64,000 nt of DNA from CAVVAY01 sp963746465 (GTDB lineage: Bacteria > Actinomycetota > Actinomycetes > JACCUZ01), in contig CAVVAY010000005.1 in the NCBI GenBank assembly GCA_963746465.1, positions 1,116,001 to 1,180,000 on the forward strand, given 5' to 3'. Below the pieces are notes generated by a model. That model was given only the letters and a program-made list of their open reading frames with translations, was not told the origin of the DNA and did not search any database. The position numbers and the translations under genes are program-made. Numbering within the stretch: position 1 is the stretch's first letter; each line of letters begins with the position of its first letter. Below are positions 44,372-53,269 of the stretch, piece by piece.

Positions 44372-46663
44372 GTGAGCCAGACCAGCACGCCTGCGCGACC
44401 CCCGATGGCCGAGGCCGTCGCCTGGGTGTACTGCGCGCTGGGCGCTGCGATGCTGGTGGCCCTGGTCGCGCTGCGGGACACCGACCTGGCGGCGGTCCCG
44501 GTCGCCGTGATGGGTGCCGGCGCGGCGATCGCGGCCGGCGTGGGCTCGGTACGCAACCGGCCCCAGGTGGCCTACCCGTGGCGTCTGTTCTCCCTCGCCT
44601 GCGTGGCCTTCATCGTCGGTGCGGTGCTCCGGCAGGTGCTGGCCGACACCCCGTTCAGCCTGCTCGCCGACGCGGCGACCATGTCGGGCTACGCGGCGAC
44701 GCTGGTGGCGTTCATCGGTCTGCTCCGCTGCCGTCAGTCCAACGACCGTGCGGTCCACGAGCTCGTCGACGGTGCCATCGTGCTGGTGGCGGTCGGCGCG
44801 GTCGCGCTGGCCACGCTGACCGAGCCCACCGCCGAGGCCGTCGGCCTGTCGGTCTTCGCGGTGGTACAGGGCATCTACCCCGTGATCGACTCGGTGATGA
44901 TCTTCGTCGCGATCCTGCTGTCCTGGACCTCCGCCCGCCGGGTGATGTCGTTCTGGCTGCTGGGTCTGTCGGTGGTCTTCATCCTCATCGGCGACGTCGG
45001 CTACGCGCAGCTCGCGACCCGTGGCGAGACCGTCGGCTCGCCCCTTCTGGACCTGCCGTTCGTCGTGGCCTTCACCTTCTTCGGCGCCGCGGCGCTGCAC
45101 CCGTCGATGCGGTCGCTGTCCGCGATCCAGCAGCGCCCGGTGCAGGCCTGGTCACGGGGCCGGGTCGGCCTGCTGCTGCCGATGCTCGTCGTGCCTGCGG
45201 TGATCGCTCTCGGCGACGACGAGTGGGTCTCGGTGTGCATCGGCTCGGTGGCCGCCGTACTCGTCACCCTGCTGATCCTGGTGCGCGCGGTCACCGCCGT
45301 GCACGACCACGCCAACGCCCAGGAAGGCCTGCGCTACCAGGCCACCCACGATCCGCTGACCCGGCTGGTCAACCGGCCCAAGCTGGTCGAGAGCGTCGAC
45401 GAGCTGCTGCTCCGGGCCGCCGAGCACGGTGACCGGGTCGACCTGCTGTTCCTGGACCTCGACTCGTTCAAGCTGGTCAACGACACCTGGGGACACCAGG
45501 TGGGCGACCGGGTGCTGCGGCTCGCGGCCCAGCGACTGCTGTCCGTGACCCGGCCGACCGACGTCGTGTCGCGCATCGGCGGCGACGAGTTCGCCGTGGC
45601 ACGGTACGTCGGCCAGGACGGCATCGGGTCCGGCGAGGAGCTCGCGGCCGACGTGGTCGACGCCTTCCGTCAGCCGCTGCCCGGCGAGGACGCCCTGGTC
45701 ACCACCGTGTCGATCGGCCTGTCCGGCTCACGCCGGCACTCCGAGGCGGCCGGTCCGTCCAGCGCCGAGAGCCTGCTCCGGGACGCCGACACCGCGATGT
45801 ACCGCGCCAAGGCGGCCGGCCGCAGCCGCTGCATGGTCTTCGACCCCTCGATGCACGACTCGGTGCGCCACCGGGTCGAGACCGAGCTGGCTCTGCGCTA
45901 CGCGCTGGAGCGCCAGGAGCTGCTGCTGCACTACCAGCCCATCGTCTCGGTCCAGACCGGCGAGGTCGTGGGCGCCGAGGCACTGCTCCGCTGGGCGCAC
46001 CCCAGCCTCGGCCTGGTGTCGCCGCTGGACTTCATCCCGATCGCCGAGGAGACCGGGCTCATCGTCGAGATCGGCGAGTGGGTCGTGTCGGAGTCGCTGC
46101 GTCAGGCCGCCATGTGGCGTGAGCAGCGCGCCGGCACCGGCCTGCGCGACCTCTGGGTCTCGGTGAACGTGTCCGCCCGCCAGCTGCGCGACGACTCGCT
46201 CGTCGACCACGTGGAGGCCGAGCTCGCGCGCCACGGCGTGCCCGCCGAGATGCTGGTGCTCGAGATCACCGAGTCGGCGATGATGTCCGACCAGGACGTG
46301 GCGTCCTCGCTGCTGCACCGGTTGCGCGACCTCGGGCTCACCCTGGCCGTCGACGACTTCGGCACCGGCTACTCGTCGCTCGGTCACCTGCGGCGGTTCC
46401 CGGTCTCCAAGGTGAAGATCGACCGGGCCTTCGTCTCGGGCATCGAGCACGACCCCGACGACGCCGAGATCGTCCGGGCCGTGGTCGCGATGTCGCTGGC
46501 GATGCGCCTCGACGTCGTCGCCGAAGGCATCGAGACCGAGGGTCAGCGCGCGCTGCTGCAGGAGCTCGGCGTCCAGCTCGGCCAGGGCTGGCACTTCGGC
46601 CGCCCGATGCCGGCCGAGGCCTGCACGTTCGTGCTGCCTCAGCCCGCCCGCGTGAAGTCGTAG
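44372..46663 (+). CDS. Membrane GGDEF-EAL protein (c-di-GMP turnover)
   Basis: This 763-residue bifunctional protein has residues 1-300 made of eight to nine membrane segments. The cyclase domain has GGDEF at 403-407 with an RxxD inhibitory site five residues before it (RPTD). The EAL domain has EAL at 536-538, with DDFGTGYSSLGHL near 666 and GIETEGQRALLQ near 710 also intact. Both activities look possible, so which one prevails is regulated or unknown. GTG at 44372; the end overlaps the GNAT-like gene by 25 bp. The 128-bp gap before it holds nothing that I recognise. Confidence 0.94.
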   Translation: MSQTSTPARPPMAEAVAWVYCALGAAMLVALVALRDTDLAAVPVAVMGAGAAIAAGVGSVRNRPQVAYPWRLFSLACVAFIVGAVLRQVLADTPFSLLADAATMSGYAATLVAFIGLLRCRQSNDRAVHELVDGAIVLVAVGAVALATLTEPTAEAVGLSVFAVVQGIYPVIDSVMIFVAILLSWTSARRVMSFWLLGLSVVFILIGDVGYAQLATRGETVGSPLLDLPFVVAFTFFGAAALHPSMRSLSAIQQRPVQAWSRGRVGLLLPMLVVPAVIALGDDEWVSVCIGSVAAVLVTLLILVRAVTAVHDHANAQEGLRYQATHDPLTRLVNRPKLVESVDELLLRAAEHGDRVDLLFLDLDSFKLVNDTWGHQVGDRVLRLAAQRLLSVTRPTDVVSRIGGDEFAVARYVGQDGIGSGEELAADVVDAFRQPLPGEDALVTTVSIGLSGSRRHSEAAGPSSAESLLRDADTAMYRAKAAGRSRCMVFDPSMHDSVRHRVETELALRYALERQELLLHYQPIVSVQTGEVVGAEALLRWAHPSLGLVSPLDFIPIAEETGLIVEIGEWVVSESLRQAAMWREQRAGTGLRDLWVSVNVSARQLRDDSLVDHVEAELARHGVPAEMLVLEITESAMMSDQDVASSLLHRLRDLGLTLAVDDFGTGYSSLGHLRRFPVSKVKIDRAFVSGIEHDPDDAEIVRAVVAMSLAMRLDVVAEGIETEGQRALLQELGVQLGQGWHFGRPMPAEACTFVLPQPARVKS

Positions 46664-47298
46664 CCGACGTAGGTCTGCGCATCCAGGTCGGTCATCTCGA
46701 CCGACGGTGCCCAGGTGGAGGCCAGCCAGCGGATCGCCCGCGGCAGGTGCAGGCGGTCCTTGTTGTAGGTGCAGACGTCGATGACGGCCAGCCCCTCGAC
46801 CAGGGAGACCGGCTCGGTCATGGCCCGCACCAGGTCGCCGAACACCCCGGTGCCGTGGCTGTCGGGGTGCACACCGAGGAACCCGATGTAGAAGATGCGC
46901 CCGGCCTGGTAGCGCTCCGGCCACCGGCGGGCGAAGTACTCCGGAGAGACGAGCGGCATCGAGCTCAGCGAGTTCGTCATGGTGCTGAGCCCCTGCAGCG
47001 ACCCGTCCGCACCCCAGATCAAGAACTTCTGGACCTGAGGGTCGTCCATCACCGCGTCGAACTCCTCGACGTACATGACGTGCCGCTGGACCGCGAGGTA
47101 GCGCAGCTCGTCGAAGGCCTGGCTGTACAGCTGCCAGGCCTGCTCGCGGAGCTCGCCGTCGACGACCGCCCGTATCTCGACCACCATGGGAGACACGACG
47201 ACCGGCGACGACGGAACGACGGTCAGGCTGTCGGCCGCCACGGCGGCCTGCACGACCGTCAGGTCCTGGGTCAGGCTGCGCGTCCCTGCGACCGACAT
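46639..47298 (-). CDS. GNAT-fold-like protein of unknown function
   Basis: The gene encodes 219 residues. The central part (FYIGFLGVHPDSHGTGVFGD near residue 142) looks like the acetyl-CoA binding strand-loop-helix of GNAT acyltransferases, and the C-terminus (TDLDAQTYVGYDFTRAG) resembles a GNAT end strand. The canonical R/Q-x2-G-x-G/A motif is only partly met (HGTGVFG). A small-molecule or amino-acid acyltransferase role is an inference. The ATG at 47298 follows GAGGAC. The 123-bp gap upstream has an AT-rich patch with TTGCC-N9-GGCAA (47372-47390), possibly a regulatory site. Confidence 0.65.
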   Translation of the reverse strand: MSVAGTRSLTQDLTVVQAAVAADSLTVVPSSPVVVSPMVVEIRAVVDGELREQAWQLYSQAFDELRYLAVQRHVMYVEEFDAVMDDPQVQKFLIWGADGSLQGLSTMTNSLSSMPLVSPEYFARRWPERYQAGRIFYIGFLGVHPDSHGTGVFGDLVRAMTEPVSLVEGLAVIDVCTYNKDRLHLPRAIRWLASTWAPSVEMTDLDAQTYVGYDFTRAG

Positions 47299-47421
47299 AC
47301 GTGCGTCCTCTCGTGGATCCGGCGACCTCGCGAGCGACGCTAGGGAGGGACCTGGTCCCGCCATGATCAATTTGCCAAGCCATGGGGCAATATCACCCCT
47401 TCGGCCTATCAAGTCTGGTCC

Positions 47422-48087
47422 TTACGCATACCGAGGCGGATCGATCACCCGCACCCGGACCGCCGAGTAGCGCCCCGGCGCCGACTCCAGGACGCTCTTC
47501 CGCGGGTCCGGCACGTCCAGCAGCGGCGGCGCCACCAACGGCCGCAGCACCGACAGCCGCGGGATCGGCGAGCACCGCGTCGACCGAGCGGCGGTCGCCG
47601 CCCAGCACCACGGCGTCCAGAGTGCTCGACGACCGGCACGAGCTGAGCGGCAGCGACGTCGGCGGCGGCCGCCAGGGCGACCCGCACCTGCCCTTCCCGG
47701 CGGCGGGCGAACCGTTGCTGCGACCAGCCGCCCGCCGCGCTGCGGCCATGGACCTGGCGGGAGCCGACCTTCGACGACACCAGCTGCTCGGCCGTCGAAC
47801 ACCCCCGCAGCGTGACCGCCCAGCCGCACGAGCAGCACGCCCACCCGGCGCGGCCGGAGCGCGTGCGCCGCCAGGCCGCCGTCGGGCGAGCCGGGTTCCG
47901 GGGTCAGGGGCGGGAACGGCACCGCCAGCCGCGCCACCGCACCGTCGGCGGCGGTGACCACGACCTCCTCCGGGGTCGCGGTGGTCGTCACGGTGCCGTG
48001 CCGGCCGGCGAACCGCTGCAGCCAGCCGGCCAGCCGGTCGGGTGCGACCTCGACCCGTCGCCCGCCCGCAACCTCCTGCCTCGCCAC
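47422..48087 (-). pseudogene. acVLRF1-type peptidyl-tRNA hydrolase, broken by three frameshifts
   Basis: The 5' part is RRVEVAPDRLAGWLQRF and VGVLLVRLGGHAAGVFDG. Family sequence then continues in a second frame (SSKVGSRQVHGRSAAGGWSQ with the GGWSQQ catalytic-loop pattern), a third frame (LDAVVLGGDRRSVDAVLADP), and returns to the first frame for LDVPDPRKSVLES and VRVRVIDPP. The shifts lie near 47791, 47621 and 47562, each explained by one extra base, so the net change is +3 and the outer frame stays open. The members release stalled nascent chains from ribosomes. It is either a true pseudogene or carries sequencing errors. Confidence 0.75.
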
Positions 48088-48132
48088 AGGGCCATGCTCC
48101 CCTAGCCTCTGCCGGGAGCTGAGGAGGCGGGC

Positions 48133-49398
48133 GTGGACGACGAGGTCAGCGAGCTGCGGCTGGTGGTGACGACGCCGGACTACGACACGGCGCTGGCGTT
48201 CTACCGCGACAGCCTCGGGCTGCGCGAACAGGCGGCGTTCTCGTCCCCGGACGGCAGGGTGACGATCCTGTCCGCCGGCCGCGCCACCCTCGAGCTGACC
48301 GACCCGGGCAACGCGGCGTTCATCGACGAGGTGGAGGTCGGCCGCCGGGTGGCCGGACCGATCCGGGTGGCCTTCGAGGTCACCGACTCGGTCGCCGTCA
48401 CCGACCGTCTCGTCCGGGCCGGCGCGCAGGTCGTGGGCCCGCCGACCCGCACCCCGTGGGCCACGGTGAACGCCCGCCTAAACGCGCCCGGCGACCTGCA
48501 CGTGACGCTGTTCTCCCACCCGGTGGGCGAGCCGCCCCGGCGGGACGAGCAGGAGATCATGGTCGGCCGGGTCGGCGCGCCGGACCGGGTGGACGCACCG
48601 GTACTGCTGGTCGACCCCGACCCGGCCTGGCCCGAGGTCGCTGCCGGACTCGTCCACGACGTGCGAGGGGCCCTGGGTGAGCGGGCCCTGCTGCTCCAGC
48701 ACGTCGGCTCGACGTCGGTGCCCGGGCTCGCAGCCAAGCCGGTCATCGACCTCGTGCTCGCCGTGCACGAACCCGCCGACGAGCAGGCCTACGTCGGTCC
48801 GCTGGAGGCGCTGGGATACCGGCTGCGGGTCCGGGAGCCGGACTGGCAGCAGCATCGGATGCTCAAGCTGACGGAGCCGTCGGTCAACCTGCACGTGTTC
48901 GGCATCGGCTCGGCGGAGATCGACCGGATGCTGGTGTTCCGCGACCACCTGCGGACCGACCCGGACGACCTCGCGTTCTACCAGCGGACCAAGCGCGGAC
49001 TGGCCCGGCAGACCTGGGAGTTCGTCCAGCAGTACGCCGACGCCAAGTCGGCCGTGGTGGAGCAGATCATCGAGCGCGCTACGCGGCACGAGCCACGGCC
49101 GCTCACCGGCATCCACGTGGTCCTCGCCCACGACGACCCACGGGCACAGGCCCTGGCCCGGGACCTGGCTGTGCCGCTGCTCGACGTGGCCGCGGTGCGC
49201 GCCGCCGGTGCCGACGCCCACCTCGCGTCGGTGGTCGTCGCAGCCGTCGCCGCCGGGTGCCCGGCGTCGGTGCTGGTGGGCGAGGTCCCCACCGAGGGCC
49301 TGGCCGGCCGGATCCTGCGCGACCCGGACCGGCTGCCCCGCGACGTGGGGGCGCTGGCCAGGGCCGTCCGTCAGCTCGCGGCCTCCTCGACCGGCTGA
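48133..49398 (+). CDS. VOC domain - GrpB domain fusion with an unknown third domain
   Basis: The 421 residues form three parts. Residues 1-135 are a vicinal-oxygen-chelate (glyoxalase/bleomycin-resistance-like) domain (LRLVVTTPDYDTALAFYRDS at the start, LHVTLFSHP at the end). Residues 150-310 are a GrpB/UPF0157 nucleotidyltransferase-like domain with HVGSTSVPGLAAKPVIDL. Residues 315-421 begin GIHVVLAHDDPRAQALA and match no domain I know. GTG at 48133 follows GAGGAGG. It overlaps the ltrA end by 28 bp. The combined function is unknown. Confidence 0.85.
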   Translation: MDDEVSELRLVVTTPDYDTALAFYRDSLGLREQAAFSSPDGRVTILSAGRATLELTDPGNAAFIDEVEVGRRVAGPIRVAFEVTDSVAVTDRLVRAGAQVVGPPTRTPWATVNARLNAPGDLHVTLFSHPVGEPPRRDEQEIMVGRVGAPDRVDAPVLLVDPDPAWPEVAAGLVHDVRGALGERALLLQHVGSTSVPGLAAKPVIDLVLAVHEPADEQAYVGPLEALGYRLRVREPDWQQHRMLKLTEPSVNLHVFGIGSAEIDRMLVFRDHLRTDPDDLAFYQRTKRGLARQTWEFVQQYADAKSAVVEQIIERATRHEPRPLTGIHVVLAHDDPRAQALARDLAVPLLDVAAVRAAGADAHLASVVVAAVAAGCPASVLVGEVPTEGLAGRILRDPDRLPRDVGALARAVRQLAASSTG

Positions 49399-50585
49399 CC
49401 GGCGGGGCTGCGGTCCAGGTGCGTCGCGACTAGCACCGCGGGCGGGACCGCCACCAGCACGACGAGCCACGGGACCGGCAGTCCCAGCGGCACCAGCCCG
49501 GCCACACCGAGGGTGGCCGCGGTGGCCAGGACGATGGGCAGGGCGCTGCGCCGGTAGCCCTCACCCAGCGGGGCGTGCAGCAGCCACACCACCACGAGGT
49601 ACCCGGCGACCGGCAGGGCGATCGCCAGCCCGACCAGCCCCTCCGGTGCGGCGACGTGGTGGCTGACCGCCTCGACGGCCACCTCGAGACCGGCACCGAG
49701 GGCTGCCAGTGCGGCAAAGACCCCGAAGTGGCCGTAGCCCCACCAGAACCCCAGCTCGCGCCGCCGGGCGAGTCCGGCACCCGCCTCCTTGAGGAAATAC
49801 ATCCACCACAGCGAGAACAGCAGGACCAGGCCGCCGCCGCCCACCAGCAGCAGGTCGGGGTCCCAGCCGGTGTCCTCGACCACTACTTGGAGGGCGACGT
49901 TGGTGGCGAGGACGCACTCCCCCAGCACGATGATCGTGAACAGGCCGTAGCGCTCGGCGATGTGGTGCGGGTGCCAAGGCGTCATTCGCGGCCGCTCTGC
50001 CCAGAGCGGGACGGCGAGCTCGGCCAGCACCAGGACGAAGAACACCACGAAGGCGACGCCCTCCGGGAGGAGCAGCCGCAGCAGCCAGCACACCTGGACC
50101 AGCCCGATCCCGACCACGAACCGGGTGGCGGTCTGCCGGTGCTCCGGGTCGCTGCGGGCCGCTCTGGCCCACTGCGCGAGCATCGCCACCCGCATCAGGA
50201 CATAGCCGAAGGTCCCGGTGACGAAGTCCTGCGACGAGAAGGCGTCGTGGATACCGGCGGCGAAGACCAGGACCCCGGCCATCTGCAGCAAGGTCAGCAG
50301 GCGGTACGGCACGTCGTCGGTGTCGTACGCCGATGCGAACCAGCTGAAGTTCATCCAGGCCCACCAGATGGCGAAGAACACCATCAGGTAGCTGACCAGC
50401 GACCCGCCGGCGTCGTCGTCGGCCACCCCGTGCGCCAGCTCGGCCGCCACCTGGGCCACGGCCACCACGAAGGTGAGGTCGAAGAGCAGCTCGAGCGGCG
50501 TCGCGGCCCGGTGCTCCTCGTCGATGGCACGGCCGCGCATCGCGGAGCGCAGGGGGAAGGCGGGCAGGTGCGGGACCGAGGTCAT
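49371..50585 (-). CDS. ltrA: Low temperature requirement protein A (LtrA) family
   Basis: This 404-residue membrane protein has about eleven hydrophobic segments. The family signature is HRAATPLELLFDLTFVVAVA near residue 25, followed by FAIWWAWMNFSWFASAYDTDD near 72 and HPHHIAERYGLFTIIVLGE near 205. LtrA is linked to growth at low temperature in Listeria, but its molecular role is unclear. The ATG at 50585 has TAGCGT 8 nt upstream. It diverges from the SatD-like gene. Confidence 0.92.
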   Translation of the reverse strand: MTSVPHLPAFPLRSAMRGRAIDEEHRAATPLELLFDLTFVVAVAQVAAELAHGVADDDAGGSLVSYLMVFFAIWWAWMNFSWFASAYDTDDVPYRLLTLLQMAGVLVFAAGIHDAFSSQDFVTGTFGYVLMRVAMLAQWARAARSDPEHRQTATRFVVGIGLVQVCWLLRLLLPEGVAFVVFFVLVLAELAVPLWAERPRMTPWHPHHIAERYGLFTIIVLGECVLATNVALQVVVEDTGWDPDLLLVGGGGLVLLFSLWWMYFLKEAGAGLARRRELGFWWGYGHFGVFAALAALGAGLEVAVEAVSHHVAAPEGLVGLAIALPVAGYLVVVWLLHAPLGEGYRRSALPIVLATAATLGVAGLVPLGLPVPWLVVLVAVPPAVLVATHLDRSPAGQPVEEAAS

Positions 50586-50593
50586 GGCACGGA

Positions 50594-50599
50594 ACGCTA
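50594..50599 (-). promoter_or_regulatory. Leaderless -10 box of ltrA
   Basis: TAGCGT on the minus strand, 8 nt before the ATG. Confidence 0.45.
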
Positions 50600-50632
50600 G
50601 CCAGGCCGGTCGCCCCGGTCAACGCCCGATCC

Positions 50633-50661
50633 TTGACTACTCCGTATCAAGGCCATAACCT
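50633..50661 (+). promoter_or_regulatory. Near-consensus sigma-A promoter of the SatD-like gene
   Basis: TTGACT (50633-50638), 17 nt, TAACCT (50656-50661), then the ATG 6 nt later. This is the best -35/-10 pair in the window. The message should be leaderless. Confidence 0.7.
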
Positions 50662-50667
50662 TGCCGG

Positions 50668-51270
50668 ATGTTCGTGCTGACCGTGGACCAGCGCCACAGC
50701 CGCCGCACCTCCGACCGGGTCGAGGCACTGCTCCGCGACCTCGCGGCCCGGGCGCCCGAGCTGGAGCGGCCCTTCGAGCGGACGGCGGGCGACGAGGTGC
50801 AGGCGGTGGTGTCCCGTCCCGAGGTGGTCGTCGAGCTGGCACTGCTCCTGGTGCGGGACCGCGCGTGGAGCGTCGGGGTCGGCGTCGGCGACGTGGACGA
50901 GCCCTTGCCGACGAGCACCCGGGCCGGCTCCGGGCCGGCCTTCAGCGCTGCCCGGGCAGCCGTGACCGCCGCGAAGAGCCGGTCGACCGGACTCTCGGTG
51001 GTCGGGCCGGACGAGGCCTCGGCGCGACGCGCCCAGACCGCGCTCGACCTGGTCGCCGCCCTGCTGCAACGACGCACCGACCGCGGGGTGGAGGCGGCCG
51101 CCCTGGCCCACCAGGGACTCACCCAGCTCGAGGTCGCCCGCCGCCTCGGCGTCACCAAGCAGGCCGTGTCGCAGCGGCTGCAGGCCGCCGACTGGCACCT
51201 GGAGGCCCCCGGGCGCGAGCTGGCCGCGTGGCTGCTGTCCGTCGCGGCTGGCACAGTGGGCCGATCGTGA
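50668..51270 (+). CDS. SatD-like protein with C-terminal helix-turn-helix
   Basis: This is a 200-residue protein. Residues 1-125 resemble SatD (FVLTVDQRHSRRTSDRVEAL at the start, TAGDEVQAVV near 43). Residues 145-185 carry a clear helix-turn-helix (LTQLEVARRLGVTKQAVSQRLQ). The N-terminal fold is related to nucleotide-cyclase-like sensors, but no catalysis is proven. A DNA-binding regulator with a sensor domain is the best reading. It overlaps the following membrane gene by GTGA, as in SatD-SatE pairs. Confidence 0.8.
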   Translation: MFVLTVDQRHSRRTSDRVEALLRDLAARAPELERPFERTAGDEVQAVVSRPEVVVELALLLVRDRAWSVGVGVGDVDEPLPTSTRAGSGPAFSAARAAVTAAKSRSTGLSVVGPDEASARRAQTALDLVAALLQRRTDRGVEAAALAHQGLTQLEVARRLGVTKQAVSQRLQAADWHLEAPGRELAAWLLSVAAGTVGRS

Positions 51271-51863
51271 CCTCCCTCGCCCTCGTCCTGCTGCTCCTGG
51301 CGGCCCTCGTCCCGGTGCTGGACCGCCCGCTCGGCCGCATCCTCGCCGACCCGGTGCTGCCGGTGGCCGTGCTGGCGGCCGCACTGCTCGCCGCTGCGGC
51401 AGCGGCGGGTGCCGCCGCGGACGACGTGTCGGGGTGGCAGCGGGCCGCGGCTGCGGTGCTCGGCGTCCTCGTCGCGGTGACTGCGGGCAGCCACGTGGTC
51501 CGCGCCGTGTTCCGTCTCACCCGCCGCGAGTTCCGGCTGGTGCGCGCCGGGGCGGCCGCGACTCCCCCGCCCAGCTCCGACGGCGCCGAGCTCGAGCTCG
51601 AGGCGCCCGGCTCGGTCCTGCGCGGCGGCGCCTGGATCGGCTACCTGGAACGCGGAGCCGTGTCGGCGACGCTGCTGGCCGCCTTCCCCGAGGGGCTCGC
51701 TCTCGTGCTCGCGGTCAAGGGCGTGGGCCGCTATCCCGAGCTGCGCGACGCCGGCCGGGACGGCGGCCGGGGTGCCGACGCTCCGGAGGAGTTCATCATC
51801 GGCACGCTGGCCAGCCTGCTGTGGGCGGCGGCCGCCGCTGGTTGCGCGACGCTGCTCCGCTGA
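51267..51863 (+). CDS. Membrane protein partner of the SatD-like gene
   Basis: This 198-residue protein has four to five membrane segments (about 2-18, 28-50, 56-76, 128-150, 176-196) and an internal RGGAWIGYLERGAVSATLL motif. That motif is common in DUF3307/SatE-like partners of SatD proteins. The GTG start at 51267 lies inside the SatD-like stop codon, so translation is coupled. The C-terminal half includes an acidic loop. Function unknown; a membrane signal received by the SatD-like regulator is an inference. Confidence 0.75.
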   Translation: MTSLALVLLLLAALVPVLDRPLGRILADPVLPVAVLAAALLAAAAAAGAAADDVSGWQRAAAAVLGVLVAVTAGSHVVRAVFRLTRREFRLVRAGAAATPPPSSDGAELELEAPGSVLRGGAWIGYLERGAVSATLLAAFPEGLALVLAVKGVGRYPELRDAGRDGGRGADAPEEFIIGTLASLLWAAAAAGCATLLR

Positions 51864-51893
51864 CCGGTTACCGCGATCCGGCGGTACCTCTAC

Positions 51894-51899
51894 TACGGT
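51894..51899 (+). promoter_or_regulatory. Leaderless -10 box of the SDR gene
   Basis: TACGGT, 7 nt before the ATG at 51907. Confidence 0.45.
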
Positions 51900-51906
51900 G
51901 TCCGCC

Positions 51907-52893
51907 ATGCGCATCCTGATGATCGGCGGCACCCGCTTCATCGGCCGGCACGTGGTCGAGCAGGCACTGGCCAGGGACCACGACGTCACGCTGTTCCACC
52001 GCGGGCAGACCGGCGCCGACCTGTTCCCCGACGCCGAGCACCGGTTCGGCGACCGCAACACCGACCTGTCCGAGCTGGCGAGCGGCGAGTGGGACGCGAC
52101 CGTCGACACCTGCGCCTACTTCCCCCGGCAGGTGCAGTCGCTGGCCGACGCCCTGGAGGGACGCGGCGGCCACCACCTGCTGGTGTCCAGCGTGTCGGCG
52201 TACGCCTCGCCCGAAGGTCCGGGGTTGACCGAGGACGCGCCGCTGGCCCAGCTGGACGACCCCGACACCGAGAAGGTCACCGACGAGACCTACGGCGGGC
52301 TCAAGGTGCTCTGCGAGCTCGCCGCCGTCGAGCGGCACGGGCCGACCACCTTGCTGGTCCGACCCACCTACGTCGTCGGCCCGGACGACTACTCGTGGCG
52401 GTTCCCCTGGTGGGTGACCCGGCTGGCCCGCGGCGGCGAGGTGCTGGTGCCAGGACCGCAGGACGCGCCTGCCCAGGTGATCGACGTCCGCGACATGGCG
52501 TCCTGGATGGTGGCACTGCTCGAGAACGGTGAGTCGGGTCCGTTCCACGCCGTGAGCCCGGCACCGGTGTTCACCTGGCAGCAGCAGATCGAGGCGATCG
52601 CGGACGTCGTGGCGCCCGCCGGCACCCGGCTGACCTGGGTGGACAGCGAGTTCGCGCTCGACGCCGGTCTCGGCGACGGGACGCTGCCGCTGTGGAGCGG
52701 CAACGACCCGGACGTGTGGAGCATGGCGGCCGACCCGGCCAAGGCGTACGCCGCCGGGCTGTCGCCGCGACCGCTGGCCGACACGGTCCGCGACACGCTG
52801 ACGTGGACCCGCACCGTCGAGCAGCCGGCCGAGGCGGGGCTGGCCCCGGACCGCGAGCAGGAGCTGCTCGCCGCCTGGCACGCCCGGACCTGA
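51907..52893 (+). CDS. NAD-dependent epimerase/dehydratase (extended SDR)
   Basis: This is a 328-residue Rossmann protein. The nucleotide motif is IGGTRFIGRHVVEQAL (residues 6-21). The active site is atypical: SSVSAYASPEG near 98 and TYGGLKVLCEL near 130, with Tyr-x3-Lys present. It resembles the mRNA-binding/isoflavone-reductase-like SDR branch rather than the sugar-nucleotide epimerases. The substrate is unknown. Confidence 0.9.
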   Translation: MRILMIGGTRFIGRHVVEQALARDHDVTLFHRGQTGADLFPDAEHRFGDRNTDLSELASGEWDATVDTCAYFPRQVQSLADALEGRGGHHLLVSSVSAYASPEGPGLTEDAPLAQLDDPDTEKVTDETYGGLKVLCELAAVERHGPTTLLVRPTYVVGPDDYSWRFPWWVTRLARGGEVLVPGPQDAPAQVIDVRDMASWMVALLENGESGPFHAVSPAPVFTWQQQIEAIADVVAPAGTRLTWVDSEFALDAGLGDGTLPLWSGNDPDVWSMAADPAKAYAAGLSPRPLADTVRDTLTWTRTVEQPAEAGLAPDREQELLAAWHART

Positions 52894-52907
52894 TCGGGCT
52901 GCTCGGC

Positions 52908-53117
52908 TCAGGGTGAATCGAACAGCTGTCGCAAGAGGGCGACGTCCTCCTGATCCGTTCTGGGCAACTCGTAGCCCTCGTGGGCCAGCAGCTGCATGCG
53001 CACTGACATGCAGCAGACCGGCACGGGGCCGATCAGGCCACGCGCGTCGAGCGCGCCTGGTACGAACGGTCGGTCGCTGGACCACATCGGCGTCACCTGC
53101 GGCTGCCGGTCATCCAC
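52908..53117 (-). pseudogene. C-terminal remnant of a nucleotidyltransferase
   Basis: A 69-codon open frame includes WSSDRPFVPGALDARGLIG, CCMSVRMQLLAHEGYELP and DQEDVALLRQL. This resembles the end of aminoglycoside 2''-adenylyltransferase-like nucleotidyltransferases (C-terminal region after the catalytic aspartates). The catalytic part is missing: the frame upstream is closed, and no related sequence is seen in the other frames to 53269. It fills most of the 376-bp space between the SDR gene and the copper-enzyme gene; the remaining 150 bp holds nothing that I recognise. Confidence 0.5.
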
Positions 53118-53269
53118 GCCGCATGGTCACCGAGTCGGCCGCTGAGCGACAGTCGATTTCTGCGTCATTGGAGCAGGAACGGGCCTCGCCGCGGCCGCCT
53201 GCTGCTCCGATCATGGAGAAACGGCAGCGGAGCCATCCGGTACGACGGTTCGGGACCCGTGCCGTCTGC

